Position numbers and translations under genes: made by a program. Shown one piece after another: positions 10,519 through 21,340 of a DNA stretch of 64,000 bases. The notes below the pieces were generated by a model. The model ran no database searches and was not told the DNA's origin. It worked only from the letters and a program-made list of their open reading frames with translations. Within the stretch, counting starts at the first letter, position 1. Every line of letters starts with the position of its first letter. The stretch comes from Isoetes taiwanensis (Eukaryota > Streptophyta > Lycopodiopsida > Isoetales > Isoetaceae). The stretch is taken from NCBI GenBank assembly GCA_021234155.1, contig JAJEKV010000054.1:4449962-4513961 (forward strand), read 5' to 3'.

Positions 10519-12119
10519 CTGCAGCAAGAAAATGTTGATCATGACATATTAGAAACAAAATGAAAAGACATGCTAGAAAAATGCCACCAACGTCAACACA
10601 CATGCCGGATGAATATGGTTTGCGTGAGAACTCCAGGTTATGTTTGCTTCAGTTATTTTCAAGCTCTAAAATAACCATGGAAAGCTTTAAAATATGAAAT
10701 AGTTCCAGAAGTGTACCTTGCATGCAGCATGCAAGAATGGCTTGCAAAAATGCAATGGTCGGCCACAACGCATGCTCACAGCTTCCAATAAAAAAACACA
10801 TTTTCCAATTAAAGAACACAAAAGAGAACTTAAATCTTTAAAATTTGGAATAAGATTACGTTTTTGGCGTGAAAACCTTGAGCTACGACTTACTGTTTGA
10901 TGAGATGTCCAAAGCAACGGCATTCTCTCCCGGAATGCACTTCTCGCATGGCCAAAAGGATCATCATAAAAGTAGGTATCTCAAGCTTTGCATTTATGTT
11001 AGCATATATTGGTGATGTAATCCATTTGAAAACAACTCCACACAACAATTGAAAAAAAATACAACTCCTCAATAGCTTGGATATTCAACAGCTTAAGTGC
11101 ACCAGAAGGTTCTACTGATCCAAAGAAGAAAATAGAAGAAAATTTGCACACAAATCTAAGCCTAAGACTGAGTTAACAAAGCTAGATTCAGATGTCGTGG
11201 ATATTAAAAATGGCCTAGAAAGGAACACTGCCTGTGCCACTTGAAGTTTACAGCCAGATTGGATTGGGTTTACAGCCAGAATGGATTGGGGTTTTTGTCT
11301 CACACCCTGCTATAAAGGGCCTGCAACGAAAGCCCCCCAACAGACTTTACAGATCAAAACATTTTCTTACCTAATGTGTGATCATTGAAATACCATAGTA
11401 GTCCGCCCCTTTGCTGCAAAGGTATATTCATGCCATGCTCTCAAGGTTGGGGTACTGCATAAACTAACGGATACATAACTGAGCAGTCCCAAATACACCA
11501 TTCCATTAGCTTAATACAAATGATTGTACTTTGCATTTGCCAGCATTGGTCTAGATGGTGGGCACAAAAATGTTCATAAAACCAGAAACTATCCTGCAAG
11601 AACCATAAACGAAATGCACAAACTTTAGCCAGGTTAGCCCCAAGAAAATGAAAAGCCAGTACCTTTGCTTCAAATCGATTTGTATGCTTCAACCGATTAT
11701 GACTCCTATGCTTCAACTGCAAATAGAAAAGACAAACACATCAGATTTAAAGTTGGATGCCATTGCAAATCGAGGGAGTGAGTTTGAAAATGGGCCTGCC
11801 AGAATTTACACCTTGTTGCTTTGCCATAGCCGATTAAATTGCTTTGCCACAGCCGATTGCAATGCAGAAATGGAAAACCCCTTGGCTCTGTCGGTTGCAA
11901 AGCCATAGCTGCTTCGGCAGACTCAGAGATTACCCTTTTGTTTGCATTAAAAAAAGGTGGAGTGGAATCCAGTCTCGGCTCTCACATACATCGCACGGAG
12001 TGCATGCAAGAAGTCGGAGGAGAATCCTATTATCACACCCAGCGCCTCTGCCTATCATCCTTCTCGTTCTGGCATCATCTCCGCAAAATGATTCGACCTC
12101 CAAGGCCGCTTCATATGCT

Positions 12120-12230
12120 TACAAAAATTGGCAAAATGAACGGAAGTGGCAAAATGAACGGAAGAAGGGTCGAGCTGCGCCATAGCCACGCCTGCGAAGG
12201 AATGGGGCTGGATGACCGAGAGTTTACTGG
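12120..12230 (-). pseudogene. Possible first exon with ATG, unrecognised
   Basis: On the minus strand an ATG near 12180 opens MAQLDPSSVHFATSVHFANF and continues for about 40 residues. It contains a short internal duplication (SVHFA repeated), seen in the DNA as gcaaaatgaacggaagtg repeats. It lies just inside the right end of element A and upstream, on that strand, of the other exon-like pieces. It could be the start of the captured gene, but the link is inference. Confidence 0.25.
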
Positions 12231-12256
12231 CAGCAGCCAGTTTGGAGCAGTCACCA

Positions 12257-12349
12257 GCATATGCTAGGCATATGCTGGCATATACCTGGATATGCCCACA
12301 TACCCACGTAAACGAGGGTTTGCCCCCCTAGGGGCAACCCAAAAAAAAG
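12257..12349. repeat. Module hp2, copy b (right end of element A)
   Basis: It contains gcatatgct repeats, a ggatatgcccacat block, and a hairpin ttgccccccta/ggggcaa followed by cccaaaaaaaa. A short stretch before it (cagtttggagcagtca) also matches the DNA before the copies at 49315 and 53096. Confidence 0.75.
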
Positions 12350-12576
12350 AATAATTATTTAATTGCATAGTTTTTTGTGTCCAAAGGATATGTCACATTG
12401 ACAAAACCTTGTGGCCATAGGAATATGTAGCATAATAACAGGGGGTTTTCTTTGTGTTTTTGTACGCTTTTCACTAAGGTTTTCCTATGATTTCGTGATG
12501 TATTCAAATGGATGTACTAATGCGTACATCTAGAGTGCACCATTTCTGAGCCATTGATTTTAGCCTTTTTTTTCCA
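12350..12576. other. Spacer, no gene seen
   Basis: Anonymous DNA between element A and the minisatellite. Confidence 0.5.
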
Positions 12577-12750
12577 ATGGTCAACAACCAATGGCTCACA
12601 ACAAAAGCCCTTTTTTTTTTGCGTGTGGTGCATAATGGTCAACAACCAATGGCTCACAACAAAAGCCCTTTTTTGTGCATGTGGTGCATAATGGTCAACA
12701 ACCAATGGCTCACAACAAAAGCCCTCTTTTTGTGTGTGTGGTGCATAATG
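12577..12750. repeat. Minisatellite, three units of 56-59 bp
   Basis: Three tandem copies of a unit that begins aatggtcaacaaccaatggc and ends gtggtgcat. They differ mainly in the length and purity of a T-run in the middle. Open frames across it arise from the repeat and are not genes. Confidence 0.9.
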
Positions 12751-13370
12751 GGCACATGAAGGGCTTGAAGGGCGCATGTAGTGCAGTTTCCTCGCCGACA
12801 ACACATTTCTTATTATAACTTTTGATCCAGAGCTCTGTTTCAGATGATTTTTATTGTATTGAAAAGCTCTCTCCGAGATCTTTTCGATAGTGTATGATAT
12901 GGATATGTTTGGTTAAGTTATCTATGCTAAAACAGCAATTTTCCAGCCGGGTTTGGTAGGCTTTCACATCCTATCAACTGATTAATACAGGATTGCGCTA
13001 TTGGATATTATTTTATGGCTCATTCCGAATGAAGCTTGCAAAAAATTACCATGCATTTTTAGATTTTGAGGCTTCTAGATCCTTGTGCTAACAAGCAGAA
13101 AAGTTTCCCACTTTGGTTTCTCACCACAAGAATCCATGGAGGCCAAAGGCTGCTGTTAAATTCCAGTTGAAAAATGTTTGTGTATGGGTGTTGCAAACTT
13201 TATGACTTTCAGAATAATGGGATCAATCTGCTCTATCTTTATGGTAACTTTTATTTATGTTCTATTTGTTTTAATGTGATGAAATTCAAAAGCTACAGGT
13301 GATGAAAGCCTCAAATGAATTCTAGTTTTTTTCTGGTTTGAAAATTTTTGTCACACCGAGGGGGGGGGAG
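12751..13370. other. Non-coding stretch
   Basis: No gene or element end is recognised. A G-run (gggggggg) at about 13360-13368 closes it. Confidence 0.5.
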
Positions 13371-13680
13371 TGTGTGACGTCCCTAAGCCCCGAAGGGGCC
13401 AAAAAGTTTTGTTTGCAACACAAAGCATTAACATCCAACATATAAAAATTAAATCCCCCAACACATAACAACCAACACATAACAACCAACACATAACAAC
13501 CATTGACAATAACAACCAACACATAACTACCATTGACATTAATTAACACAACCATTGGGTCCAACACATTTAAATTAAAATCCCCCTTAAACCCCCTTTG
13601 GTTTGGGTGCATATTCGCACGGGGGGTGACTCTGGGCAGCGAGAGCTGTTGGATAGGCATATTCACCCCTTATTCCTTAA
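13371..13680. repeat. AACAACCAACACAT-type simple repeat region
   Basis: Between about 13455 and 13540 the unit aacaaccaacacat repeats several times with variants (accattgaca). It is flanked by G-rich or C-rich patches (gccccgaaggggcc near 13387 and cacggggggtgac near 13618). The patches could be ends of a decayed element, but no clear terminal repeat was found. Confidence 0.5.
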
Positions 13681-14339
13681 TCTACACCGTACATAAAGTT
13701 CCTCGTTTGTAGGGTATGCAAGTACAAAATTTGCTATACTGTATAACAAGATTCGCAAAATACTATAAGATTTCAAGCGGAATACTATATGGTAATTCCT
13801 TAACATGTAACCTTGCACCCCCTAGATGACGGACATCTTTAAGAGCAAGACTCTTAGGTCTAAATCTAGGCCAGTATTTATAGCAAGTCTAAGCAATTAG
13901 CAGCACCAAAGGAACAAGAGTCAAGTTCGACATCAAACTTAAGTAGAGCAAAGTGAAGCATACCAAGTTATATGCATTGACAAGTATGATCTCATAATAG
14001 ACATGGAATATTTAAAGCCGGCTAAGGCAATAAGTGATTATCATAGGCAAGAGATGTCTATCGTAGCATCAAATGGCAAACATTTTACAATCAAGTTAAG
14101 GAAGTAATTTCAGTCATGCAATGCATATCAATGAAGCAATTACTTAAGTGCATCATGAGGGATGAGGTCGCATATATATTTAAGCTAGAGGCCGTCGACC
14201 CCGTAAGCTAGAAGTCGTCGACACCGACAACAAGAGTAAGAAGGAAGATGCTACTTTGGAACAGTTGCCTCGCCGATTGCTAAGCTAATCAAGAAGTCTT
14301 ACGGTATATCTCTAGATGAAATTTGAGTACTTTTGCCCT
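13681..14339. other. Non-coding stretch before the gypsy fossil
   Basis: No gene is seen. A ~20-bp phrase (aagctagaggccgtcgac) is repeated with changes at about 14182-14222. It may be untranslated or decayed DNA of the adjacent retroelement. Confidence 0.4.
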
Positions 14340-15960
14340 ATATAGGCATAGAGTGTGAAATCACTCTTGCACCAGATGCAGGGCCGAGCAGCAAAGCTCT
14401 TTATAGAATGAGCACTTTCGAGCTAGCAGAGCTCAAGAAGCAGTTGTAGGAGTTGCTCCTTGGGGATCCATTCGGCCAGGATGGAAGTCAGAAGATATAC
14501 ATCAACCATCGGCAACTCAACAAGCAGATGAAATAATGGATCAGCTCCAAGAAGAAAGATTCTTCTCCAAAATTGACTCAAGATCGGGCTATCATCAAAG
14601 TAAGGATCAAGGAGCAAATTATTCATAAGACTGCTTTAGAACGCGCTATGGACACTACGAGTTTACATTAATGGCCCTTGGTCCATCAAATGCTCCAACA
14701 ACTTTTATGCGCTTGATAAATGACATCTTTAAAGATTTTTTAGACGAGTTCATCATCATTTTTTTTCTTCAATGATATTGATCTACAACAAATCAGTGGA
14801 GGAGCATGCAATCCATTGGAGAAGAATCTTGGAGAAGTTAAGATGGCACCACTTGTTGGCAAGCGTTTGAAGTATCATCTTGCAGTACCATCTCCAATTT
14901 GATAAGCAAACTCGGCAAGAATATAGAAGAAACCACCTCCTCTAGTATGGAGTTCAAGCACATATGGGCTAGTCTTTGCAAGAGCGCAAGAACTGATAAG
15001 GAAAGAGAGACCTTCAAACATTTTAAAAAGGAAGGCAATCTTTTATATCACACGAACAAGCTATGCGTACCTGAAGCATCAGGAGTAAGAAAGCTAATCT
15101 TACCTGACACGCATAATAGCCCTATTGCTGGCCAAGATACAACCTTGTCGTCTACCAAAGAGATTTTTTTAGATTGCATGGAATGCACAGAGCATTCGTC
15201 TCCAATAGAGATTCGAAGTTCATCAGTGCCTTTTGGCAAGACTTCTTCAACACAATCTGCACCAAGTTGTGGATGAGCTATAGTTATCATCCACATACAT
15301 ATGGGCAAATGGAGTGCACCAACAGAATTTTGGAGGACATATTGAGAAACTATGTTTGCGACAAGCAATCCAAATGGGCTGATTACATCCATCTACTCGA
15401 GTCGCATACAATAATACGAAGCAAGAGTCATCAAAGATGTCTCCCTTTATGCCTGACCCCAGATAAGTGGCACAATCTAGTGTTCAAGGTGGAAGTTTCT
15501 CAACAACTTCGGCAGATATGCAATAGCTTGTGGTAGAAGTGCGAGAATATCTTCTAACAGCAAGGACACATCAGAAGAGTCTAGCAGATAGACATAAAAC
15601 TCCTCGAGAGTTGTTGTGGGAATTAAAATTGGCTCAAGTAAGTGAAGCAATCGAAGCTCCACATTGGCAATTGTAAGAAACCTACTCCAAGATAAGCGGG
15701 GTCTTTGAAGATTGTCAAGCGAATAAGGAGTCAGTCTTATAAGGTCGACTTACCCACTTATCTGAAAGTTCGCAGGTTCCACGTGAGCCTACTTAAGAGG
15801 CATATTCCAAACCCAGAGGAGGTTTTGGACACTCCAACCTTGTTGCAGATGACTAAGGAACAAACTGAAATAGTTCCCGAGTTGATTCTTGACAAAGCGC
15901 TCAAGAAAACAAGGTGGTCTAAATTTCTTCAGTACCTAGTCAAGTGAAAACAATTACTTG
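14340..15960 (+). mobile_element. Ty3/gypsy retrotransposon fossil (pol remnant)
   Basis: Old remains of a Ty3/gypsy (chromovirus-like) pol region in order: reverse transcriptase (about 14400-14770), a short connecting part, the integrase zinc-binding region (about 15060-15130), the integrase core (about 15180-15420) and a C-terminal part (about 15700-15945) resembling the region before a chromodomain. The element is broken in many places and internally shortened. Its LTRs are not clearly delimited. It looks old. Confidence 0.75.
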
Positions 15961-15970
15961 TGAAGGACGC

Positions 15971-16015
15971 AATGTGGGTACTAAACCAAGATTTCGTAAG
16001 GTAGTACCCACATTA
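15971..16015. repeat. 13-bp inverted repeat (hairpin)
   Basis: aatgtgggtacta at 15971-15983 is the perfect reverse complement of tagtacccacatt at 16003-16015. It lies just after the gypsy remnant. Confidence 0.6.
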
Positions 16016-16204
16016 GTTTATGGAGCAGTTCAACAGCCAAGTCGTCTCCGAATTGATCGACGCCAGCCCCTCAGGTGGTGGTAGCTTAGCTTGTATATTT
16101 AGGGCTTGAGTGCAGATAACGTATGCGTTCTAGGCTAGTTAAGATGCATACATGGAAGTTTTGGAGTATTTTGGCGATGATGAGATCCCCTTCTCTAGAT
16201 CAGT
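16016..16204. other. Spacer after the gypsy fossil, no gene seen
   Basis: Short anonymous segment between the hairpin and the tandem repeat. It could be untranslated DNA of the retroelement. Confidence 0.4.
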
Positions 16205-16525
16205 ACACACCATGGGTGCGCATGGCCGGGGGAGGTCATGTGGGATTGAGTACATGGGCGATGATGGGTGATGAGTTCATCATTAGGATGTTCTCTATGC
16301 CACGATGCACGGCATGTGCGCATGACCATGGGGGGGTCATGAAGAGGTAAGCGTGATCATGGGCGATGATGGGATCATCTGGGATGTTCCCTAGCTTAAT
16401 CCTTCAGGGGCATGATGCACTGCGGGTGTGCATGATCGAGGGGGTCATGTCAAGGTAGCACGCAATCATGGGCAATGATAGGATCGTCTTAAATGGTCCT
16501 TAAGCTCAAATCTTATGGGCCATGA
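16205..16525. repeat. Tandem repeat, about three units of ~105 bp
   Basis: Units share cgcatg.cc..ggggg.gtcatg, then atcatgggcgatgatggg, then a tail ending in a form of catgatgcac. Divergence between units is high. It may be subrepeats of a decayed LTR belonging to the gypsy fossil. Confidence 0.7.
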
Positions 16526-16718
16526 TTGGGTACAGACAATAGAGGTAACCTTAAACTGGTTGGCTCAAGGAGGTAATTAGGAAGGGGTGATCCCCTTAAA
16601 TCCACAACTTATTAACTAAACTAATGTAATGTGCTACTCATTGTAGGCCAATAAAAGAGAAGCATTGAGAGGGAGCACATTACAAGAAGAATAGGAGTTA
16701 TAAGTTTTGTACTTAATT
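16526..16718. other. Spacer, no gene seen
   Basis: Anonymous DNA ending where a 40-bp block shared with the tandem units begins. Confidence 0.4.
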
Positions 16719-17583
16719 CCTAGGATGGGTCCTATGACACAATCAAGTGGCCGATGTGAAGTGGTGTTCTCATTGAGCTTTGTAAAACATTGAGTACAAA
16801 TGGATCCCTCACTAGGGATAGATAAATTTTGGAAATATGAACTTTAAATGCTCCGAAACTAGACAATCATCGAGAGCATGAAGAAACTGAAGAATACAAC
16901 ATAAAAAATGGTTTAATCCGCCACTTGGTCGATGCAAAGGTGAGAAGACCCGGTGACTGCTCCTCATCGGAAAGAAGAACCACGCCTTCTTAGGTTTTTG
17001 GGGAAACCCAAGGAAATAGTTGAAGCACGACCCCACGCACTATGGCACCACAAAGCCTTAAACAATCCTGCAGAATCAAGGCTGAAAGAAAAATAACCCG
17101 TCAATGAGTCAGATGCCATAGGCAAGAAGACTCGGAGGCTCCAGGGCCACGCCGAGAAAGAAACAACAGCCAACCAATCGGGAACCGTCCGCGGAATGAC
17201 CATCGCGGGGAAAAACAACCGATTAGTGTTGCCTCGGAGGCTACAGCGCCACGCCGAGAGAAATGAACAATAAATATGAACTCGGAGGCAACAACGCCAC
17301 GCTGAGGAAAAACATGAATAATAAATATTGTCTCAGAGGCTACAATGCCACACCGAGAGAAAACATGAATGAATAAATAAAATACTGTCCTGCAGGCTAC
17401 AATGCGGCTGTCTTGAAGGCTACAATGCGGCTGTCTTGAAGGCTACAATGCGGCGTTGAGAAAGAGAGATGTCACAAGAATAGAAGGCCACTAAGCCACA
17501 CCATGGACTGAACACGAACCCACACACAAAAAATGAAAAACCTTTGATATGACAACAAGCTGAAGACGGGAGAGGCGGGCGGG
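16719..17583. repeat. Short, deleted unit of the tandem array
   Basis: It begins with ttcctaggatgggtcctatg followed by acacaatcaagtggccgat, the same ~40 bp that begins the interior of both long units (17830 and 29003). It runs into terminal repeat R1. It therefore looks like a first, much shorter unit of the same array. The inside differs from the long units and contains the ~50-bp minisatellite at 17130-17460. Confidence 0.55.
17130..17460. repeat. ~50-bp subrepeats with ctcgg/ccgag arms
   Basis: Units follow the pattern ctcggaggctacagcgccac, then gccgagagaaa and an atgaataataaata spacer. Each unit can fold through its ctcgg and ccgag arms. The last two units (ggctacaatgcggctgtcttgaa) are shorter, 25 bp. 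Such clustered short hairpin repeats are usual in subterminal regions of non-autonomous transposons. Confidence 0.7.
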
Positions 17584-17838
17584 AAATTTGTGGAGCCAAA
17601 GAGCAGAAATGGAAGAAGCTCAAGAGAACGCCAATGAAAAAAGGAAATGAAATAGGAGAGGCGGGCGGAAAATTTGTGGAGCCAAAGAGCAGAAATGGAA
17701 GAAGCTCAAGAGAACGCCGATGAAAAGAGGAAATGAAATAGAGGTGGTATAAATAGGAAAAGCGAGAGAGGGCGTCCCAATCCAAGGAATGTCGGTTCTA
17801 TTGCGATACTATCGCAATAGAACCGTGGCATTCCTAGG
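17584..17838. repeat. Terminal repeat R1 of the tandem array
   Basis: Contains an ~85-bp block (aaatttgtggagccaaagag onward) present twice in tandem here, a TATA-like tataaatag at 17748-17756, a gcgagagagggcgtcc block and a long palindrome. The same repeat lies at 28025-28132 plus 28943-29017 (R2, split by an insertion) and at 39308-39456 (R3). It thus flanks both long units. The layout is LTR-like: TATA box, purine run just upstream in R2 and R3. I see no primer-binding site, so an LTR origin is only one option. Confidence 0.7.
17748..17756 (+). promoter_or_regulatory. TATA-box-like sequence in R1
   Basis: tataaatag, conserved at 28104-28112 and 39387-39395 in the other R copies. No downstream coding frame is evident, so promoter activity is inference. 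Confidence 0.35.
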
Positions 17839-17843
17839 ATGGG
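17776..17843. repeat. 68-bp palindrome at unit junction
   Basis: Perfect core arms cggttctattgcgata (17793-17808) and tatcgcaatagaaccg (17810-17825) are separated by one base. Outer arms (cccaatccaaggaatg and gcattcctaggatggg) extend it imperfectly to about 33 bp per side. The same palindrome is at 28950-29017. A shorter version is at 39421-39456. It may be two terminal inverted repeats meeting head to head. Confidence 0.85.
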
Positions 17844-17879
17844 TCCTATGACACAATCAAGTGGCCGATAGAAGAGGAA

Positions 17880-20188
17880 CCCATCTCAAAAAATTGGAGC
17901 AAAGCGGAATGAATGACTAGGAAAAAAATGGGGCAAGAAAAATTTGGAAGAAGCGGGCAAAAGGATGAATAGACAAGGATAAGACCAACGTGAACAAGGC
18001 AGAGAGAAAAGCCAAAGGGACACCCGAAAGTCATGGAACAAGAAAGACGTGACCAACAAAATGCAACAATGATACAAGAAAGAAAGACGACGGCAAAAGA
18101 AAAGCAGGTAATCGATAAAGACAAAGCGGATGAACTAGGCTAAAAGAATGGGGGAGACTGACTAGGCAAAAACAAAATTGATGGAGAAGTGGGCAAAATA
18201 GAACAACTAGAATGAAGTAGACAAATGGGACAAATGGAATAAGGGGCTAAAAGCGAGGCGGTGGAGAAAGAGGGATAACTTCGGCGGTGGGCACCCATGA
18301 TCTAGATACGAGTAGGGCAAACAACAATTAAGGCGATTCAAGAGAGAAGAAGAAGAGGACTCAGGACGAAAGCGATGCAAGGGATGAAAGAGGAAACGAG
18401 GGAGCAAGAGCAACCAAGCGGAATTAGAGGGATAGATGATACATAGATACATAGAAAGCATGACCAAAACTAAAGAAAAAGAATTAAATGAGGCTACAAC
18501 AAGCGGAGACACCACAAACACATAGAGCAAAGACAAAATAGGGAAGGGAACTAAATGAGAAACGAAGCACTTACAAAGAAAACATGAAAGGACCCCTAAA
18601 AAAAAATAAAACAAGGAATAGCGAAAAATTAGAGCGGGAATAGCAAAAAAATTAGAGCAAAGGGACAAAAAGAACTGAACCAAAAATGACTAATTAAGAA
18701 AATGTGACAAAATTACAAGGAGCAAAGAATGAGAAAGAATCAAGAACTATGAAATCAAAAAAACTCATCGAGAATCTAAGACTAACCCGACAAAGGACCA
18801 CAAAAAAAGGACATGGTAAAGATTGAAATGAAGGGTATGTAATCTAGAAATACTAGCGTAAAACAAAGGCATAGATAAACCATAGAAAAAAGGAGGCAAC
18901 TCCGCACAAACAGACTGGATGAGTGAAGTCAGAAGTCAATGGGATAAATAAAGCAAAAAGGTGAAAAAACGAGACATATGGAAGCAAAGGTAGAAAGGCC
19001 ACTAATCAAACGAGTCAATGGGGTCAAAAAGAGGAAAGTCAGAGAAGAGAGGTGAAGGAACAATGGTATATTACGGCAAATGGAATGGAAGGGACTAATG
19101 TGGAGAACTGAAGAAAGAAAAAACCGCAATGAAGTTAAATGACGACACGGAGTCAATGATGTTAGGGAGGATAGGTGAGGCAAGAGATGTGAGGGGACAA
19201 TGAGATACTAAGGCAGAGCATATTTAGGAACAATAAGACACATGGATGACACTCGTTTATGGAACCAACAATGAAGCCAATGCAATAAATAGGCCATTGG
19301 GCCAACATGGCACAAAAAGGAATGGAAGGCAAGGAAATTGAAGAGGTGGAGCAAAGTAAAGATGAAGTATCATGGATAAGGAGGATCTAAAAAAGGTCAA
19401 GATACAAGTATGAAATTATAGCAACAAATAATAAAGACCAAATAAAACCCAATGGAGACTCGATGATCCTTCTAAAGAGAATGTGAAAGACCGAAAAGAT
19501 GGAAATGCTTGGGAAGGACAAATGGAACGATTACCAAAAATAGTGTCCAATAGAGCAAGTAGAACAAAATAAAACATGAAGACCAAATCATGCAAACAAC
19601 TTCTATAGACAAACGACCTCGAGATATGTAAATAAAGGAGCAAGCAGATGATTATAGGAAGGGAACAACCGTATGCAAATCCCAAAACCCGAACATAAGA
19701 AACCTCACGCATATTACCAATTCTAACACATGAGAAGCCGCATCCATGACGAAAAAAGTGCTACATCGAGGCGATAAAACCAGTTGGCTAGAGGCGGCGG
19801 AGTGGAGAATTCAGTTACGGCATGAGAATGGAACCAAAGGAGATGAGTCATATTAGGAGTTAAATGCAAATACGACAAGGATAAGAAAAAATGAGAACTG
19901 GGACGCATTGTCAGGGTGCAATAGAAAATACTAAATACCCATTAAAGACAGAGAAAAATGGAACCACAAGAATGGATCATAGCGTGCAATATCTAATGAA
20001 CTTCGGAGTGCCAACACTAAGAATCCACCACAACGCAATGGAAAGGAAGGGGCAATCAAAAAATTAACGAAAACATTGACCAAAGAAAATAATGGTAACG
20101 GAGCAACCGTACGAGAAGCTTGGATGGAATATCAGGGGCCGTGGAGTAGAACTAAAGAAATAAGAAACAAAGGGGATAACGGATGTCA
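17880..20188. other. Purine-rich tract (top strand), copy 1
   Basis: About 2.3 kb in which the plus strand is strongly A/G-rich (runs like gaaagaaagacgacggcaaa). The minus strand therefore shows long open frames full of S, L, F and C that are composition artefacts. I recognise no protein domain on either strand. It forms the left half of the element into which the Helitron inserted. The matching tract in copy 2 is 29045-31351. Confidence 0.6.
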
Positions 20189-20588
20189 TCTCTCTTTATA
20201 CTAAAGGGAAGTGTTTGTCATCAATTTCAATTTTGCACCGTTGATGCAAATAGATGGTTGAGATTGAGGATTTGGGAAAGGGCACAACTTACGTTCAGTA
20301 GTTAGTTATTGTTTTGCCCGTTCTGGCTAGATCAATGCATACGAGAAAGAAAACCGTGAACCATTTTGCCCTATCGACTGAGAGTACTTTCTTGGAAACG
20401 TGTGCAATGAATAATCTTTTGCCAAGGTATCTCTTAGGTGCGCAGAAAAGCGTAAGTCGGACTGACGAAGGTTGCATGCAGCGATGAGGCGAAGGTTTTT
20501 CTTGTGTAAGCGGCAAAGCATAAGGGTTTTTCTTCCACACATCTTACGGCCGCGCTCTGTTGTCCAAGGTCCACAGACTTGAGTGAAC

Positions 20589-21081
20589 GGAAGACCGTAT
20601 ATATCATCCGGGATGTGGTTAATCAGGACACCGTTATCGACCATTGTGGTTAATCCAGGACTGCTTGCAGTTTGAAGCCCAAAAACCAACTGTTTTTGCC
20701 CTTTTTTTGATCGATTCTGCTTTATTTCGCCTTAAATCTATTCCTCTCTTCATCAATCTAACATAAAAGGGGCATACAAAGCGATTGGCATGCTTTTTAA
20801 AGCGGATCAAACCGCCCACGGAGCAGCAAGAGTGATCTGATCTAAATTTCTGCCCCCGCCGCACAGTTCTACGCTTGGTTTTTTGTCCGGATTAACCACT
20901 TTTTGTCCGGATTAACCATTTGGCTGATATCGGATGTCCGGATTAACCACCCTGGCTGATATCGGATGTCCGGATTAACATCGGATGTCCGGATTAACCA
21001 CCCTGGCTGATACCGGATGTCCGGATTAACCACTCTGTTTTGTCCGGATTAACCACATCCCGGATGATATATACGGAGTTC
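20589..21081. mobile_element. Fold-back (MULE-like) element, copy 1
   Basis: The ends are inverted repeats: ccgtatatatcatccgggat at 20595 and its reverse complement ending at 21076, about 36 bp per arm. In copy 2 (31752-32241) the arms are perfect and a 10-bp direct repeat cagagtgaac flanks the element. In copy 1 the left flank reads gagtgaac and the right cagagtgaac. A 9-10 bp duplication fits Mutator-like elements. The right half holds an array of tgtccggattaaccac units. Confidence 0.75.
20885..21060. repeat. tgtccggattaaccac array, copy 1
   Basis: Seven or so copies of tgtccggattaac(cac) with spacers such as ctggctgatatcgga. Inverted copies (gtggttaatccggaca-like) lie at 20610-20660 in the other arm. 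The motif carries CCGG, a potential CG/CHG methylation site. Confidence 0.85.
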
Positions 21082-21340
21082 CAGAGTGAACCTGCCAATT
21101 TGGTTTTCTGCAAAGATGGTTTTATGGGCATTTATCTGGCACATCTTATTTCCCATAAATCTTTCTTTCTTTCCTCAACTCATGCATTGAAGCAGCTTCT
21201 TTTGAACAGGTAATCGAATTTATGCTAAGGTTTTATCCCGTTGAATTTGATCTGAGCTATTTCTTTCTGTAATTCCTTGATGCACAACATGTGCACATGA
21301 TTTTCCATGCTGCTTGCACAATCTAATGCTGAACTAAGAC

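Larger units (their letters stand above)
7919..12349. mobile_element. Non-autonomous element A carrying exon fragments
   Basis: A ~4.4 kb segment with module hp1 at its left end (7919-7990) and module hp2 at its right end (12257-12349). The segment 48544-53184 has the same order and nearly the same length. A second hp2 sits just inside the left end (7999-8077). The interior has no transposase. It holds exon-like pieces on the minus strand (8862-9165, 10433-10518 and others) and a 193-bp MITE. The hairpin-plus-short-tail form of hp1, read on the minus strand, resembles a rolling-circle terminator, but the canonical TC and CTRR ends are absent, so the class is open. Confidence 0.5.

Noticed and set aside
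12577-12759. Open frame MVNNQWLTTKALF... with internal repeats
   Set aside because: A minisatellite with unit-length frame; no coding evidence.
17846-19183. Long minus-strand open frames rich in S, L, F and C
   Set aside because: They follow from the purine-rich plus strand, lack domains, and repeat in copy 2 with frame changes.
20885-21060. CRISPR-like regularly spaced repeats
   Set aside because: Spacers are themselves repetitive, units vary, the host is a plant, and the array lies inside an inverted-repeat element.
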